Shown: piece by piece, positions 1-10,323 of the stretch
Position numbering within the stretch: position 1 is the first letter of the stretch
How the letters are laid out: the number at the start of each line of letters is the position of its first letter
Source of the DNA: Ichthyophonus hoferi
Lineage: Eukaryota > Opisthokonta > Ichthyosporea > Ichthyophonida > Ichthyophonidae
DNA: 31,220 bases
Direction of reading: 5' to 3'
Assembly (NCBI GenBank): GCA_002751075.1
Contig: NAOQ01000075.1
Location: 155,774-186,993, forward strand
The notes under the pieces: generated by a model
The model's input: the letters and a program-made list of their open reading frames with translations, nothing else
The model's database searches: none
Told to the model about the DNA's origin: nothing
Position numbers and translations under genes: made by a program

Positions 1-28
1 ATATATATGTGTGTGTGTGTGTGTGATA
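1..28. repeat. (AT)n/(GT)n microsatellite
   Basis: A short AT dinucleotide run passes into about nine GT units at the very edge of the window. It may continue upstream. Confidence 0.85.
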
Positions 29-2461
29 TGTCCCCTGCTGGGTTTCTAAGTAAGCAATTAATAATATATCATTGTACATAATATTTCATGTTTTGTATAC
101 ATTAAGATAGTTACAGAGATGTGACTATTCCAATTTCCAGATCAGCTCTTTGTACACGGTATCGCAGTTTACAATTTTTCATTGGTCCAGACCTTGCGAG
201 CCCAATCCTGTGATAGCATCGAATTAGCGATGGGAATGCGATCGTTAATATTTTGCACAAAATCGCCAGGAATCGCAGTCCTCCCTAACCCGCCCAAGAA
301 CAAGTAACTTTGAGATAAGCGTAGATAGGAAGAGAATTAACCGCTTATCAGTAGTGCACCCATTAGAAAGTATAATGCCCCATATTGTTGGGTTCTATAT
401 ATACAAATAGTGCAATGATTAACTATTATATTTGTTTTGGCTTGTTAGAATCCGAACCGACGTAGTATCACATTTGGAGCAAAATTACGATACTTCTATA
501 TATACTGTAGATAAGTTATCACTTTTGGAGATAGTATCACATTTGGATCGAAATTACGTTACCTATTGTATAGATACTGCAGATAATAGCTATTATTCAT
601 GGTGCTATTAATATTTTTAAGATGTTTATTTCTATTTATATCTTATCTAAATTGGATTTCTTAACAAAAACTATAGAGAAATCTCTTCATTTATAAAGAA
701 ATTACGTGATAAGTAATAATAATTTAATATATACATGTAGAAATATTCAATAAATATGTCGTCGAGTCCGTACAGTACTGATATTACTTTTCTACTATCT
801 CTGCTATGTAGCGTTAACTAAGAGCAATGGTTTGTATATTGACTTTGCATTGTGACGCATACCTAATGTACTATAGGAATGTATTATCTAATCAAAAAGG
901 GCCATTTGCTTTGGATTCCAAATTATTTTCTAAACACAATGTAAAAATAAATTGCGCACATGGAGAAAAAAGCTACCACTAATATTTTGAGCATTGACTG
1001 TGCGCGTATTGTAACAACTATACTATAAAAAGGGCCTGAAACACTTATAAAGAAAGATAGTCAGAAAACTAATGTAAAATTTGTTGATCGATCTACCATT
1101 ACGATACCGCGCACGTAACTATAGGTTTCCTACAGTGCAAAGCATTCTAAGTATTACAGCACATCAAATAACCAATAGAAACATATTATTAAAATGCGAC
1201 AATAATTAAACGCCTAGCTCGGGTTCGATAAGAAAAATTTCCAAATGAAGCTCTTCCAACAGATCTATTGCATAACATAATCTCTAGCCAAACCCCCCAA
1301 AATGAATAAATCTCCCACCCATATTACATATTAAAATATTTTAAGAAAATTGATGGAATGTTCTATATCTGTCTATTGTACGTCACGTAGTTTAAGACTA
1401 ACGTCAAATGAACAGTTTTAGATTATAGATTCCGTACTTTTGTCCCTCTATGAGATTAAAACTCATTATTAATGATTAATGATTTGCGCCCGTATAAATA
1501 TAGAAATAGAATGCTATTTTGTGTTGCAATTTGACGCCTGTTTATAGGTCTAAGTTCGTATCGAATTCAGGATAAGCATTTTAAATGTGCAAACTCATTG
1601 TCTATATGGTTATTAATTGTGCATATGTAAGTGATTGTGAAATAACTACCATATCGTTTATAATTGAATTCGTTTATTAACTGTTTGTCTTGGATAATCA
1701 TAGAAATTTCGTTAGAAATATATATATCTTCATCTTGGTATGGTAGAATACACTCTCAATCTACGGCCTATTTAGTTATGGTCTATTGAATACTCAGCTA
1801 CTTGTAAAATTCCATGTGCTCTTCTACTAAATAATAGTGTAGTATTTAAGATACTTTTTGATTTTTAGTAATATACTACATACATCTACTGATTTTGTTT
1901 AACATACAATGACAAACGTGGAGGTAACACAATATCTACTCCCAAAATTTAAATAATCTGCATCTACCACGAAATTTAAATTCAGTATTATTTAATTCAT
2001 TTGGATTCCACTTGATTCTTTAATATCAAGCTACCTTACACTATTTTATATTTTACACTGGATATTAGGGCTTCCATTTTAGCATAAAATCTAATTGTTG
2101 TAAGTAAGCCAGGGCCTTAAGTTAAACGCGAAAATTAAGTCGTTACTATATTATTCGTCTATCGTTATCTGAGTAGATCTATTATTGGCCAATTCGCTTC
2201 AGATCTTTACCGGGATAGCATTAACTAATATATAAAAAGACCGCATCCCATTAGATTTATTATTTTATTATTTATTATTTATGTTGAAGGTTTAGAGGCT
2301 ATACCGATTGTAATATACTTAATATATTTGTATAATTATACTATAATCTCCTTGAATCACAAGATAAAACTGCGTAGTGTAACAACGCATTTTCCACAAC
2401 ATTTGTATATATATACGCAATTATTTACTTAATAAATAGTTATAAAAATTTATATTATTTT
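29..2461. other. AT-rich intergenic region upstream of the RING-CH-like gene
   Basis: No reading frame of useful length with coding-like composition is visible on either strand. Apart from the 69-bp tandem duplication listed separately, the stretch is unstructured AT-rich sequence. The last 60 bases before the gene at 2462 are very AT-rich and contain TATA-like strings, which could serve as a core promoter but are not distinctive in this background. Confidence 0.6.
463..600. repeat. Imperfect 69-bp tandem duplication
   Basis: Two adjacent copies (463-531 and 532-600) both begin TAGTATCACATTTGGA, continue through a shared AAATTACG core and reach CTG(T/C)AGATAA about 50 bases later. Several substitutions separate them, so this is an old local duplication rather than an assembly artefact. 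A partial third echo (TATCACTTTTGGAG) sits at the end of the first copy. Confidence 0.7.
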
Positions 2462-3433
2462 ATGATGGAGGATATCGATCTAGATATAGACAATATCCTT
2501 AGTGAGACATTCATTCAAGTTGACCTAACAGAATCACGTTGTCATTTTTGTAAAAAAGATAAGCACAATGGCTCCCCTATATTAATTCCCTTTTGTCGTT
2601 GCCCTGGGTGTCCCTATGTTCGCGAAGAAGTTCATGCGGTTTGTCTCTCAAAATACAAGGGTATGACCCAACGACAATGCCCTGGTAATTGTGATTGTCA
2701 AAAGAGAACAGAGGAAAAAGTGTTAGATGGGCCTCTCCTCAACCATATATTTAAAAGACATAGTTGGTGCTCAAAACAAGAGCAAGGTTTAGATGTGTTG
2801 GCATCCCCACGACTTCCACGCCCACATGGGACAGAGTACAATGTAGCGAAAGACAATTTCACTTGTGGGCATTTGAGACGTAGAAGTGATATTTCATCAT
2901 TGTCATTAACACACAGACGGTCTGCAACATATAGTGATGGTATGTCTCCTGATAGAATGGCTTCCAAAGGAACAGGTTCACGCCCATGTTCACAATACCA
3001 TTCCTCGTCATCTACGCTATCACCTCCTACCACTGCACTTAAATTCAGATCAGGGATATTGAAGAGAAACATGTTTACTAAAATAGTTGGCTCGAACCCT
3101 TCCTCTCCTGTCTCCTCTCAATCTTCCATTGCCAGACGTTATGCATCTCTCCCGGTAGAACTTACAACTTTTCTCTCTGCCCAATCTCTTAGTGAACTTC
3201 CTGTTAGTGAATTAGAGTTACTTAAGGAACGTGTGCAAGAAATGCTACAGGCAAAGTCAGCACGTCTAGTTGAATTACTAGAACAACAAGAACGACTTAA
3301 GATGGAGGTGGAGACGGTTATGGCTACTACTGAGCAGCTGTGTGAATATTTAGTTGTGGGATTGAAACCACTGACTACAAGTAGAACCCCTGGTGTATTT
3401 ATAGGTGGTGTAGCTGTAGGCTCCCCAAGTTAA
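2462..3433 (+). CDS. Intronless RING-CH-like zinc-finger protein with C-terminal coiled coil
   Basis: An uninterrupted 323-codon frame begins with two consecutive ATGs (2462 and 2465); either could be the start. Near the N-terminus is a zinc-binding pattern: C27-x2-C30, C45-x-C47 (plus C50), H58-x2-C61 and C73-x3-C77-x-C79. This resembles the C4HC3 RING-CH (RINGv) finger of MARCH-type E3 ubiquitin ligases; the stretch CRCPGC...VHAVC parallels the family's CRCKGS...VHxxC core. Residues about 140-230 are Ser/Pro/Arg-rich and probably disordered. Residues about 248-290 are rich in Glu, Leu and Gln with heptad-like spacing, suggesting a coiled coil. No membrane segment is evident, unlike typical MARCH proteins. 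A ubiquitin-ligase or zinc-adaptor role is inference; the final Cys spacing is non-standard, so it could be another zinc fold. Unlike the other genes here it has no intron. Confidence 0.75.
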   Translation: MMEDIDLDIDNILSETFIQVDLTESRCHFCKKDKHNGSPILIPFCRCPGCPYVREEVHAVCLSKYKGMTQRQCPGNCDCQKRTEEKVLDGPLLNHIFKRHSWCSKQEQGLDVLASPRLPRPHGTEYNVAKDNFTCGHLRRRSDISSLSLTHRRSATYSDGMSPDRMASKGTGSRPCSQYHSSSSTLSPPTTALKFRSGILKRNMFTKIVGSNPSSPVSSQSSIARRYASLPVELTTFLSAQSLSELPVSELELLKERVQEMLQAKSARLVELLEQQERLKMEVETVMATTEQLCEYLVVGLKPLTTSRTPGVFIGGVAVGSPS

Positions 3434-4250
3434 TTTAATGTTTTATGTTTCGTTATGGAGCGACTTAAAAAATACAGATCATGGCGTTGCTAGTATTACA
3501 TTAATAGTATCGATAAGGGCTAAATTGACCGATCAAATAGTTGGTTGTAGTTATTTAAACTATAACTTTGTGATTTTTACGAAGAATAATAAATTATATC
3601 TATACGTTCACCAAACTTATATTTTATTTTTGTGATGTGTTTTTCATCGATTTTAATTATTAAATATTATTAGCATCTTTTATTCGCCTGTTATAATAAA
3701 TAAGATGGAGTTATTCGATCAAAAATAACTATTATAGAAAGTACTTTTGAGCTGTGTTAATATATCATGTGGTTATAGTATAGTGTACGTATGAAAACAT
3801 GCGTTAATATATTGCTAAGTGACAATAACTCCCATTTCAGTTGCAGCTATAAATCCTAGTTTTGCTTATAACCTGTGGTGTAATTATTTGTTGAAAGAGC
3901 ATTATCTGAGAATGAAAACATGGTCTGGCCAAAGTTCAAAGTTCTGGTAACCAGCGGATATGAACTAATTGGTCCATAATTAGATGATTAAATAACGCAT
4001 TTAAGTAGGTAAATTGATTTGTCAATATATATAATGTGTGCATTTACCTTAATGACTAAATTGGTTAAAGAGCCATTCATACGAGAACACACTAATATTG
4101 TATCATCGACAGGACTAAATAATTCTAGTGGACCTTAGTGGTCATCTATGAATTGTACTAGCCAGTAAGTATCTTTATGATAGATCACATTGAGATGAGC
4201 ACAGATTGACACAACGCGATAAACGGATATTGCGGAAAGGATAAAATTTC

Positions 4251-4283
<33 letters not shown>

Positions 4284-4496
4284 CTTTATTTTAGATTAGA
4301 GGATTCTTGTCCTATATTATATCATCGCTATCTTTAATGGAATGTCGATTTCACAGTTAGCATTTGAGTATAATAATCAGTGCCCAAATCTCTTACCTCT
4401 CCCTGAGTCAGAAAACTGTTTACTAACATTAAATAATGATAATAGTTATCATTTTCATCGTAATATATTCTGGTAAATTGTAAATTGTAAGGAACG
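3434..4496. other. Intergenic, no gene seen
   Basis: AT-rich sequence with only short frames of low-complexity composition. A 65-codon frame right after the RING-CH-like gene (3438-3635) has no recognisable features and probably lies in its 3' untranslated region. An AT dinucleotide run is listed separately. Confidence 0.55.
4254..4283. repeat. (AT)n microsatellite
   Basis: About thirteen uninterrupted TA units. Confidence 0.85.
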
Positions 4497-4690
4497 CTCA
4501 ATACGGGCGACCCATCCCGACCCGGATCAATTGTAAGATTGGAACCGCCGACTCGGTTTTATTCGCGTCACGCGTTAAAGATCGAATCGGCGGTTCCAAT
4601 CTTGATCGGGGTCATGCGGTGAGACTGGAGCCACTAACCAGTGTGCTAATCCATGTTGGTACACTACCAGCTAAACTAAAATAGGTTTTG
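4497..4690 (-). repeat. GC-rich fold-back, possible tRNA-derived SINE remnant
   Basis: This island is far richer in G+C than its surroundings. A perfect 17-bp inverted repeat, AAGATTGGAACCGCCGA at 4535-4551 and its complement at 4587-4603, flanks a loop that carries a smaller palindrome (CGCGTCACGCG). On the minus strand, TAGCACACTGG (4648-4638) fits the RNA polymerase III box A consensus at 10 of 11 positions. It is followed at roughly tRNA-like spacing by box-B-like strings such as GATTCGATC. This suggests a decayed tRNA-derived SINE or a tRNA pseudogene captured in a fold-back. The inverted repeat is certain; the SINE reading is tentative. Confidence 0.5.
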
Positions 4691-5566
4691 ATAACTCAGA
4701 TGAACTGGTAATTATTTAGCATTAAAATAGCTAGGTATGCAAGTTAATACTAATATGTATTGTAATTATTTACATACTTTAGAGATTGCAGCTGATCATA
4801 ATAGGAAGAGAAAAACAAAACGGAATAATTATAATAAAATAACTAAAAAGTAATTAAATTTAAAAGATTATTATTCAATCATACTGCAGAAATATGTATC
4901 TCTATCTATCGGCGGCAGAGAGTTTTAAACTCATAAGGCATAATATACTATATATAGGCAAATTAATTAATTATAATCATACGACCAGAAGAGTTAGAAA
5001 ACAATATTGGCTAATGTCAACTAATGGTAATACAGTTTTAAATTGTATATTACTATTCCATTGGCGAAATAGATATAATTCAGCACCAAATTATTGGATA
5101 ACATTTGAAATCTTCAACGCAATCACAGATACTATTGGTTATAGGCTTTCCAATTTAGTCAAAACCATCCCCTACATAATTACATCAGACATGCTTGCAT
5201 TTTAAAAACTAAACAACCAATAGTATTATAATTAAAATATATATATAGTCCTATGGTGTGCTAAAAGTACTAGGTTTCTACCATAGCAATATTTTCATGA
5301 AAATATTAAGTTAATGTTCTTACCTATTAACTGTTTGAATGTAGAAACCTACACGTTATCATAATACAAATATATATATGGAAAAATTACAATGCGTGCT
5401 ATATTTGGTTGCCATGTAAACTCATGTTCATGTTGCCCTTGATGCTGTGAAGTTGTAGGGACCTTGAGAATCATGAGATTGCTTGACATTGATATAAATT
5501 CAGAGCCAATAATTAGATTATCTTATGATCGCGATTAACGGTCAAATAAAATAAAATGATATTTTT
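4691..5566. other. Intergenic, no supported gene
   Basis: AT-rich sequence. A 103-codon open frame lies at 4894-5205 (+), but it has AT-driven amino-acid composition (Ile, Asn, Tyr, Leu), no recognisable domain and no coding-like contrast with its surroundings. Confidence 0.5.
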
Positions 5567-5842
5567 AAAACAGAAATATTTAATTAATTTGAACATTTCT
5601 TTATATAGCTATAAACATCTAGTATTATTAGTAATTATTATTACATGTGTATTCTGGGGAAATGGCTAGTACAATCTACTGGTAATTAAACCTCAATCCA
5701 AGATGATCTATCAAAAATTAAGCCAGCCAATAGTAGAGATTCTACAACTATAATAAGCCATTTCAGATCATATGCTTTAGGTCCAGATAGCACCTTACTT
5801 AGGTATACTGCTTATGGAAAATCCTGCTGATTTGTTTCATAA
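5567..5842 (+). repeat. Diverged direct repeat, copy A
   Basis: Begins AAAACAGAAATATTTAATTA and ends near CTGCTGATTTGTTTCATAA. It matches 6179-6370 over both ends and several internal blocks (TATTATTACAT, GGTCCAGATA, CTGCTGA.TTGTTT) and carries about 80 extra internal bases. It is probably one member of a dispersed, non-autonomous repeat family. No terminal inverted repeats or coding capacity are evident. Confidence 0.6.
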
Positions 5843-6178
5843 TAAAAATGTGTCTTGTTATATCTGTACTCCGTGTATGCAGATAGACACTTTAAAACGC
5901 CCCTTAATTTGGTATTCTCTATCCTTCTAAACAAATATAGGACACAGGAATGGTCCAGTCTCTACATATTATTTCCAACTGACACAATACCAACAAAACA
6001 CAATTAAGCTATGGTATAACTGACAAGTCAGTCTTTTGTTACCATTGCCAGAAACTGTATGACTGGAGGTTAGGTTCTTAGTCTAGACCATTTGAAGCTT
6101 ATATTAAAATAATTGTAGGTTCAAAAGTAAGTTGAATAGATTATTTAAGGAGCAACTTTAGGAAATCAAATAAGTGTT

Positions 6179-6370
6179 AAAACAGGAATATTTAATTAAT
6201 ATAGGCATTTTTTTATAAAGTTATAATATGTAATATTATTACCAATTATTATTACATATGTGGTCTGAAAAATAGTAGGTGATACTCAATTTCCAATCAT
6301 ACGTTTCTGGTCCAGATAATTCATGGCTTAGACATCCTGCCTAAGGCAAGTCTTGCTGACTTGTTTAATA
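6179..6370 (+). repeat. Diverged direct repeat, copy B
   Basis: Shorter partner of copy A (5567-5842) in the same orientation. It begins AAAACAGGAATATTTAATTA and ends TTGCTGACTTGTTTAATAGT. The two differ by many substitutions and at least one large indel, so the duplication or double insertion is old. Confidence 0.6.
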
Positions 6371-7535
6371 GTCACCTGGATTTAAAACATATGATCTGAA
6401 ATATCTTATTATATAGTAGTGAGATTGTTGGCATTGACTGGTTTGATTTTGATCGATTATTTTGGATTAGCCAACCATTTTTCACCAACCTGAAATGTGC
6501 TCTGATTGGCAGATTTGGGTTACACTACTTATTTTTGGACTACATATGCAATATTAATTTCTAATAATATTAAATAATTATAGCTATATGTAAAGTTGTT
6601 TTTGCATTAAGCAAATATTACTCTTTAATAGTAAATGATATGGTCATTGATTAAGATGAATAAATAGTATCAACAATCACAAGGCGTTCAATAATTGTTT
6701 TTTGTTTTAGCTTATTCATTATCTTACAAGGACGTAGCTTTAAATTAATTTATCAATACAGAGTTTGCATATAATGAATTAGCCTATGAGTCATTTTAGA
6801 AAAAACCAACATAATCCTATCTCGATAGGATTAGATATTTCTAATGGATATCTATGACTTCATAAGTTAGTTACATTAGTCAATACGAATATTTAATGAG
6901 TAGCTCCATCTAAGTTCTATTGGTGTTAACTAATAGTTATCACTAATAAAAAAATATATATAAAAGCAACGGCTCTAGACAGAGTCGGTGCAAAAAAAAT
7001 AGCAATATACCAAAAAATCTATCGGTAGACAGGGAGGCTTTTTATATATTAGTTACAGTAACTATACTGCAACTAGAAACTCATTCATAGTAGGTATAGA
7101 CAAGTCAATCCTGTATTGCTTGCATAAAGTAATTCACACAACTCTTTTAAAGTATTAGTTAAAACCAGATCTTTCTTACTCATTCAGCTGTCCATAGTGT
7201 TTATAGTCTAATACCCAATCACTATTAATAGGTATTGTTTATATAAGGATGTTATTATTAATGAGGCCATATTATATTCCAATTGACATGTTATATATAT
7301 ATATTGATATAAAAGAAACTCTACAAATTTATCTACATATGTTATTCTTGCAGTAAAATTGAATAAAGGCCACTGGTTTTTATTTTAATTATTTGCTTGC
7401 TATTGTCGGTTGCCATACAAAAAAGATGGGATAATAACTATAATATGACGAGACAATATTGGAAATAAAAGTAGTATCTGTTGCACTGAGTTCCAATTGA
7501 CGTACAATGTTCTTATCTTCTGTTAGTTGATATAG
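6371..7535. other. Intergenic, no gene seen
   Basis: AT-rich sequence without a coding-like frame on either strand and without strong repeats. It lies downstream of the minus-strand exon at 7536-7781 and would contain that gene's 3' untranslated region. Confidence 0.5.
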
Positions 7536-7781
7536 TTATCTATCACTAGGTAAAGGACAAGCTAAAGCCCCTGCAAGTTCCGTTTGCAGTACATAAAATT
7601 GTTCCGAGTTCAAAGACGCTTTAAACATCTTACCCTGCAACTTGTAATATGACCAATAACTATAATCTAAACCACCGTGATTGTACATGAGCACTATACA
7701 AGTATTCTTTAATGATTCAACCGTACTAAACTCGACTAGTTGGCCTTCTAGTAAAGAATCTGGACGATAGATTTCTACCAC
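7536..7781 (-). CDS. Orphan terminal exon of an unrecognised protein
   Basis: On the minus strand a strong acceptor (TTTTAATTCTTAG) at 7786-7782 is followed by an open frame beginning GTGGTAGAAATC and running 81 codons to TAA at 7538-7536. The composition is protein-like and contrasts with the AT-rich flanks: it starts VVEIYRPDSLL, has a Tyr/Trp-rich centre (LDYSYWSYYKL) and ends near ALACPLPSDR. I do not recognise the family. It looks like the last coding exon of a minus-strand gene whose earlier exons lie above 7786, but I could not join any upstream exon with confidence. A candidate acceptor at 8363 opens a frame that ends in a stop, so that is probably not its 5' partner. A pseudogene fragment is possible. 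Confidence 0.5.
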   Translation of the reverse strand: MVEIYRPDSLLEGQLVEFSTVESLKNTCIVLMYNHGGLDYSYWSYYKLQGKMFKASLNSEQFYVLQTELAGALACPLPSDR

Positions 7782-7786
7782 CTAAG

Positions 7787-8289
7787 AATTAAAAGACATA
7801 ATATAAATAAATAGGTGAAAGTAAATTTACAGAAAAATATTTAACGTATATTGACGACTGAAAAGAGCAACTTTATTATTGTTTTGTGAACATATTGTAT
7901 ATTCATCATATGTAAAGAAAACTAATGGATGTATATGTCTCCCTTTCTCTCTTAAGATTTTTGATTGAATGCCAACGACCTCTTACTGAACTTAATTGGT
8001 AAATATAACTTCAGGCTTACATGGGATAACAATAATAACTATAGTACTTTGAAATAATAACTGGAACATTAACCGAAATAGACAGAACTTAATACAGCCG
8101 ACAGGGTATTTATTTATTATTTTTAATGTACACATAAACCCTCAACAAAACGATGGCATTGGTGGAGGTAAAGCTAAAATGAAAATAGGAGTACATGATC
8201 GGCGCTGCGGACAATAAGAATATGAGAAAGAAAATTAATGGTTTAGCGCAATAAAATGATAGACCATAAATCAAAGCAGGATTCATCAA
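7787..8289. other. Probable intron or intergenic DNA between minus-strand exons
   Basis: No exon can be supported. A minus-strand acceptor-like TTATTGTCCGCAG near 8205-8217 opens about 20 codons before a stop, but nothing links it to the exon at 7536-7781. Confidence 0.35.
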
Positions 8290-8363
8290 TCATATTGGCT
8301 GGGGTCGATATGGTAACAGATCGGAAGTGATTTGATTGGGTTTGCTAACCACAATAGAGTTCA
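8290..8363 (-). CDS. Possible short terminal exon, function unknown
   Basis: On the minus strand a good acceptor (ATTCCTTACAG) precedes 8363. The phase that skips two bases gives 23 codons of well-mixed composition (NSIVVSKPNQITSD, then LLPYRPQPI) before TGA at 8292-8290. Upstream, an ATG near 8607 opens MARREQGRNDR. With a GTATAT donor after one further base it could join this exon in phase, giving a protein of only about 35 residues. That size makes the model doubtful. The exon may instead belong to an alternative 3' end of the ROMO1/Mgr2 gene that begins upstream on the same strand, or be chance. Confidence 0.25.
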
Positions 8364-8677
8364 CTGTAAGGAATATATAGGACTATTAGGGTATGGGTAT
8401 TGGATTAGGATTAAATATGTAATTAATTACAAATTAATTCCTAATTAGCATGGCAATAACAGTGAACTAGAGTGCATTATAGTTAAGAAGAAGTGGATAA
8501 GATTGGTAGCAATTGGCTCTATATGCATAAAAATGAGATAGATAGGCATATGTGTGGAAGTATATATATACTTCTATCATTTCTCCCCTGTTCTCTTCGT
8601 GCCATCGTTTCCTTTCCTTGTCATACATACATTATACAGTAAAACACACAAACATTACATAGTAATACATACATACA

Positions 8678-9219
8678 TTAACATCTCAAAGTACTGCCAA
8701 CTGCAAGGAAGAAACTAAAAGCCGACCCTGTCTGTAGCATAGTATTCCCTGTAAATCGTATAAATTCTCTCCCTCGGGCACCATAACTACGGTAAATGAA
8801 GGAGAGATTGTTAGAAGGGGAGAGATGGAGGAATATTAGGACAATAGGACAGGAAGATGGGGTGATAGTGTCGTAGTGTAATCGTATGAGAAGAATAGCA
8901 ATAAGATCACACTATAGTATACATAGTAGTATGAGCACATGGATGCATACACGCATACATATATCTATAATTCTTGAGTTAAAAAATGCTACCAATTGGA
9001 GGAAAGGAATAAAAGATAGCATCTAATTATCTGATATCATTTTTATATATATTATGTTCTATATGTATAGTACTAGGAATAATATCAGTATAGATCCCTA
9101 ACAAAACAACCCTATACCTACCGCAAAGCAGATGCAGTCCCAAACATGAACCCTATACTAAGGCCTATAGCCCCTCCCATTACAGCCCCTAGCTTCGCTC
9201 TCTCTAGGCATTCCCCCAT
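8678..9219 (-). CDS. ROMO1/Mgr2 homologue (mitochondrial inner-membrane TIM23-associated protein)
   Basis: Two exons on the minus strand encode 68 aa: 9219-9122 (32 codons plus CG) and 8786-8678 (one base, 35 codons, TAA). The borders are CG|GTAGG and CCGTAG|TTATGG. Exon 1 reads MGECLERAKLGAVMGG and then a Gly-rich helix ending GTASAL, matching human ROMO1 around CFDRVKMGFVMG...GTFS. Exon 2 has YGARGRE, then MLQTGSAFSFFLAVG and the terminus STLRC, matching the family's GMRGREL, MMQSGGTFGTFMAIG and GIRC. Both Gly-rich transmembrane hairpin helices are therefore present. Known role of the family: a small inner-membrane protein at the TIM23 translocase that controls lateral release of preproteins and is linked to reactive oxygen control and fusion. 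The frame stays open 44 codons upstream of this ATG, but that extension is AT-biased and has no family counterpart. Confidence 0.88.
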
Positions 9220-10021
9220 GTTTGTAGATGTTTTGTACGACTGTTTGTATAAGGGTTTAGTGAATGAAATGACATAGTGATAAATAGATAAATAAAAAGG
9301 TAAAAACGAGATAATGCAGGTGAACTGATGGTTAATATATATAAAATGCAAGAAAGAGAATAGTATAGAGAAAGATAAAGAGTGACTATATTACCAAAAC
9401 AAAAAGCTGGATGGTAGCATCATAAAAAAAAAAAATACAAAAAAATAATACGTATATACATAATAACTACTAAGTTACAAAAGTTATAACCCACTAAGTG
9501 AAAACCAATAGGCAAAATCTATATACCTTTCAATATTATTAAAGTATATGTACTATATTATATTATATATTTATTTATTTTTGATGTTTTATTTGATACA
9601 CGATTAAGTGGTGCGGATTGGTATCTCCCTAGACTGAGGTCTATAATATTTGTTTTAGATATTGTTTTTTTCAAGAAGTAGCACCTTTCATATATATTAT
9701 TGTTCACACTTACTTAAAAATTTGTTTAATGCATATATAATTTTTTTTAAAAAAAAATTCAATATTGCTTATATACAGAATTATTAATTTAGCTGTGACT
9801 AATCTAGATGATAATTTTATTTATAAAGCGTGACATAAATTTTCAAATTATGCAGGGTCTATTAAATAATGCTTGTTCGGGGGGTCATAATTGTGTAATT
9901 TTTACAGCACCAGAACTATTTTTATTCGGCATGCTAATTAGGCGTTAATTAGCATTAATTTGGACGAATGATAAAATAATTTGAGTGAATTATACAATCA
10001 CTGGTCACTAATTAATCATCA
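9220..10021. other. Intergenic region between divergent ROMO1/Mgr2 and SR protein genes
   Basis: About 1.1 kb separates the two oppositely oriented start codons, so this tract must hold both promoters. It is AT-rich with poly-A/T runs (around 9423-9435 and 9740-9757) and no coding-like frame. Confidence 0.55.
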
Positions 10022-10093
10022 AATCATCTTAATCACCTTAATCGCCCTAATTGCATTAATCGCACCAATAGCACTAATAAGATTAATCAATCT
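10022..10093. repeat. Cryptic 9-bp tandem array, eight AAT-led units
   Basis: Eight consecutive 9-base units start with AAT: AATCATCTT, AATCACCTT, AATCGCCCT, AATTGCATT, AATCGCACC, AATAGCACT, AATAAGATT, AATCAATCT. The period is exact although the units diverge. It lies about 230-300 bases upstream of the SR gene ATG, in promoter territory. Confidence 0.7.
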
Positions 10094-10185
10094 CTACTAA
10101 TCATTCACCTCTTTTTCAATTGGCCTTTAGTCTGATACTTTTTAACCAATTTTTATTTTCCAATCACTAATCCCAATTAAAAATA

Positions 10186-10240
10186 TCACGTGAGCTTAAA
10201 CTTGCGTGCGCAACAGCACGCACACATTTTAACGCACAAC
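10186..10240. promoter_or_regulatory. Putative promoter elements of the SR protein gene: E-box and GCGTGC hairpin
   Basis: A palindromic E-box CACGTG (about 10188-10193) is followed by GCGTGC...GCACGC, a short inverted pair around 10204-10222. These G+C-containing palindromes stand out in an AT-rich stretch about 100-140 bases before the ATG at 10324. A regulatory role is inferred from position only. Confidence 0.35.
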
Positions 10241-10323
10241 ATAAAATACAACAAACTCAAATATTGAATATTTTACTATTATTATTGTTTGTATAGCTCT
10301 TTACTGGTATTATATATATTATT

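Noticed and set aside
2698-3072. 124-codon minus-strand frame
   Set aside because: Antisense shadow of the RING-CH-like gene; no independent features.
4894-5205. 103-codon plus-strand frame
   Set aside because: AT-driven composition, no motif, no splice or promoter context. It is listed only as part of the intergenic description.
9220-9351. 44-residue N-terminal extension of ROMO1/Mgr2
   Set aside because: The frame is open but Ile/Tyr/His-biased, and the family has a short N-terminus before the first helix. The ATG at 9219 is preferred.
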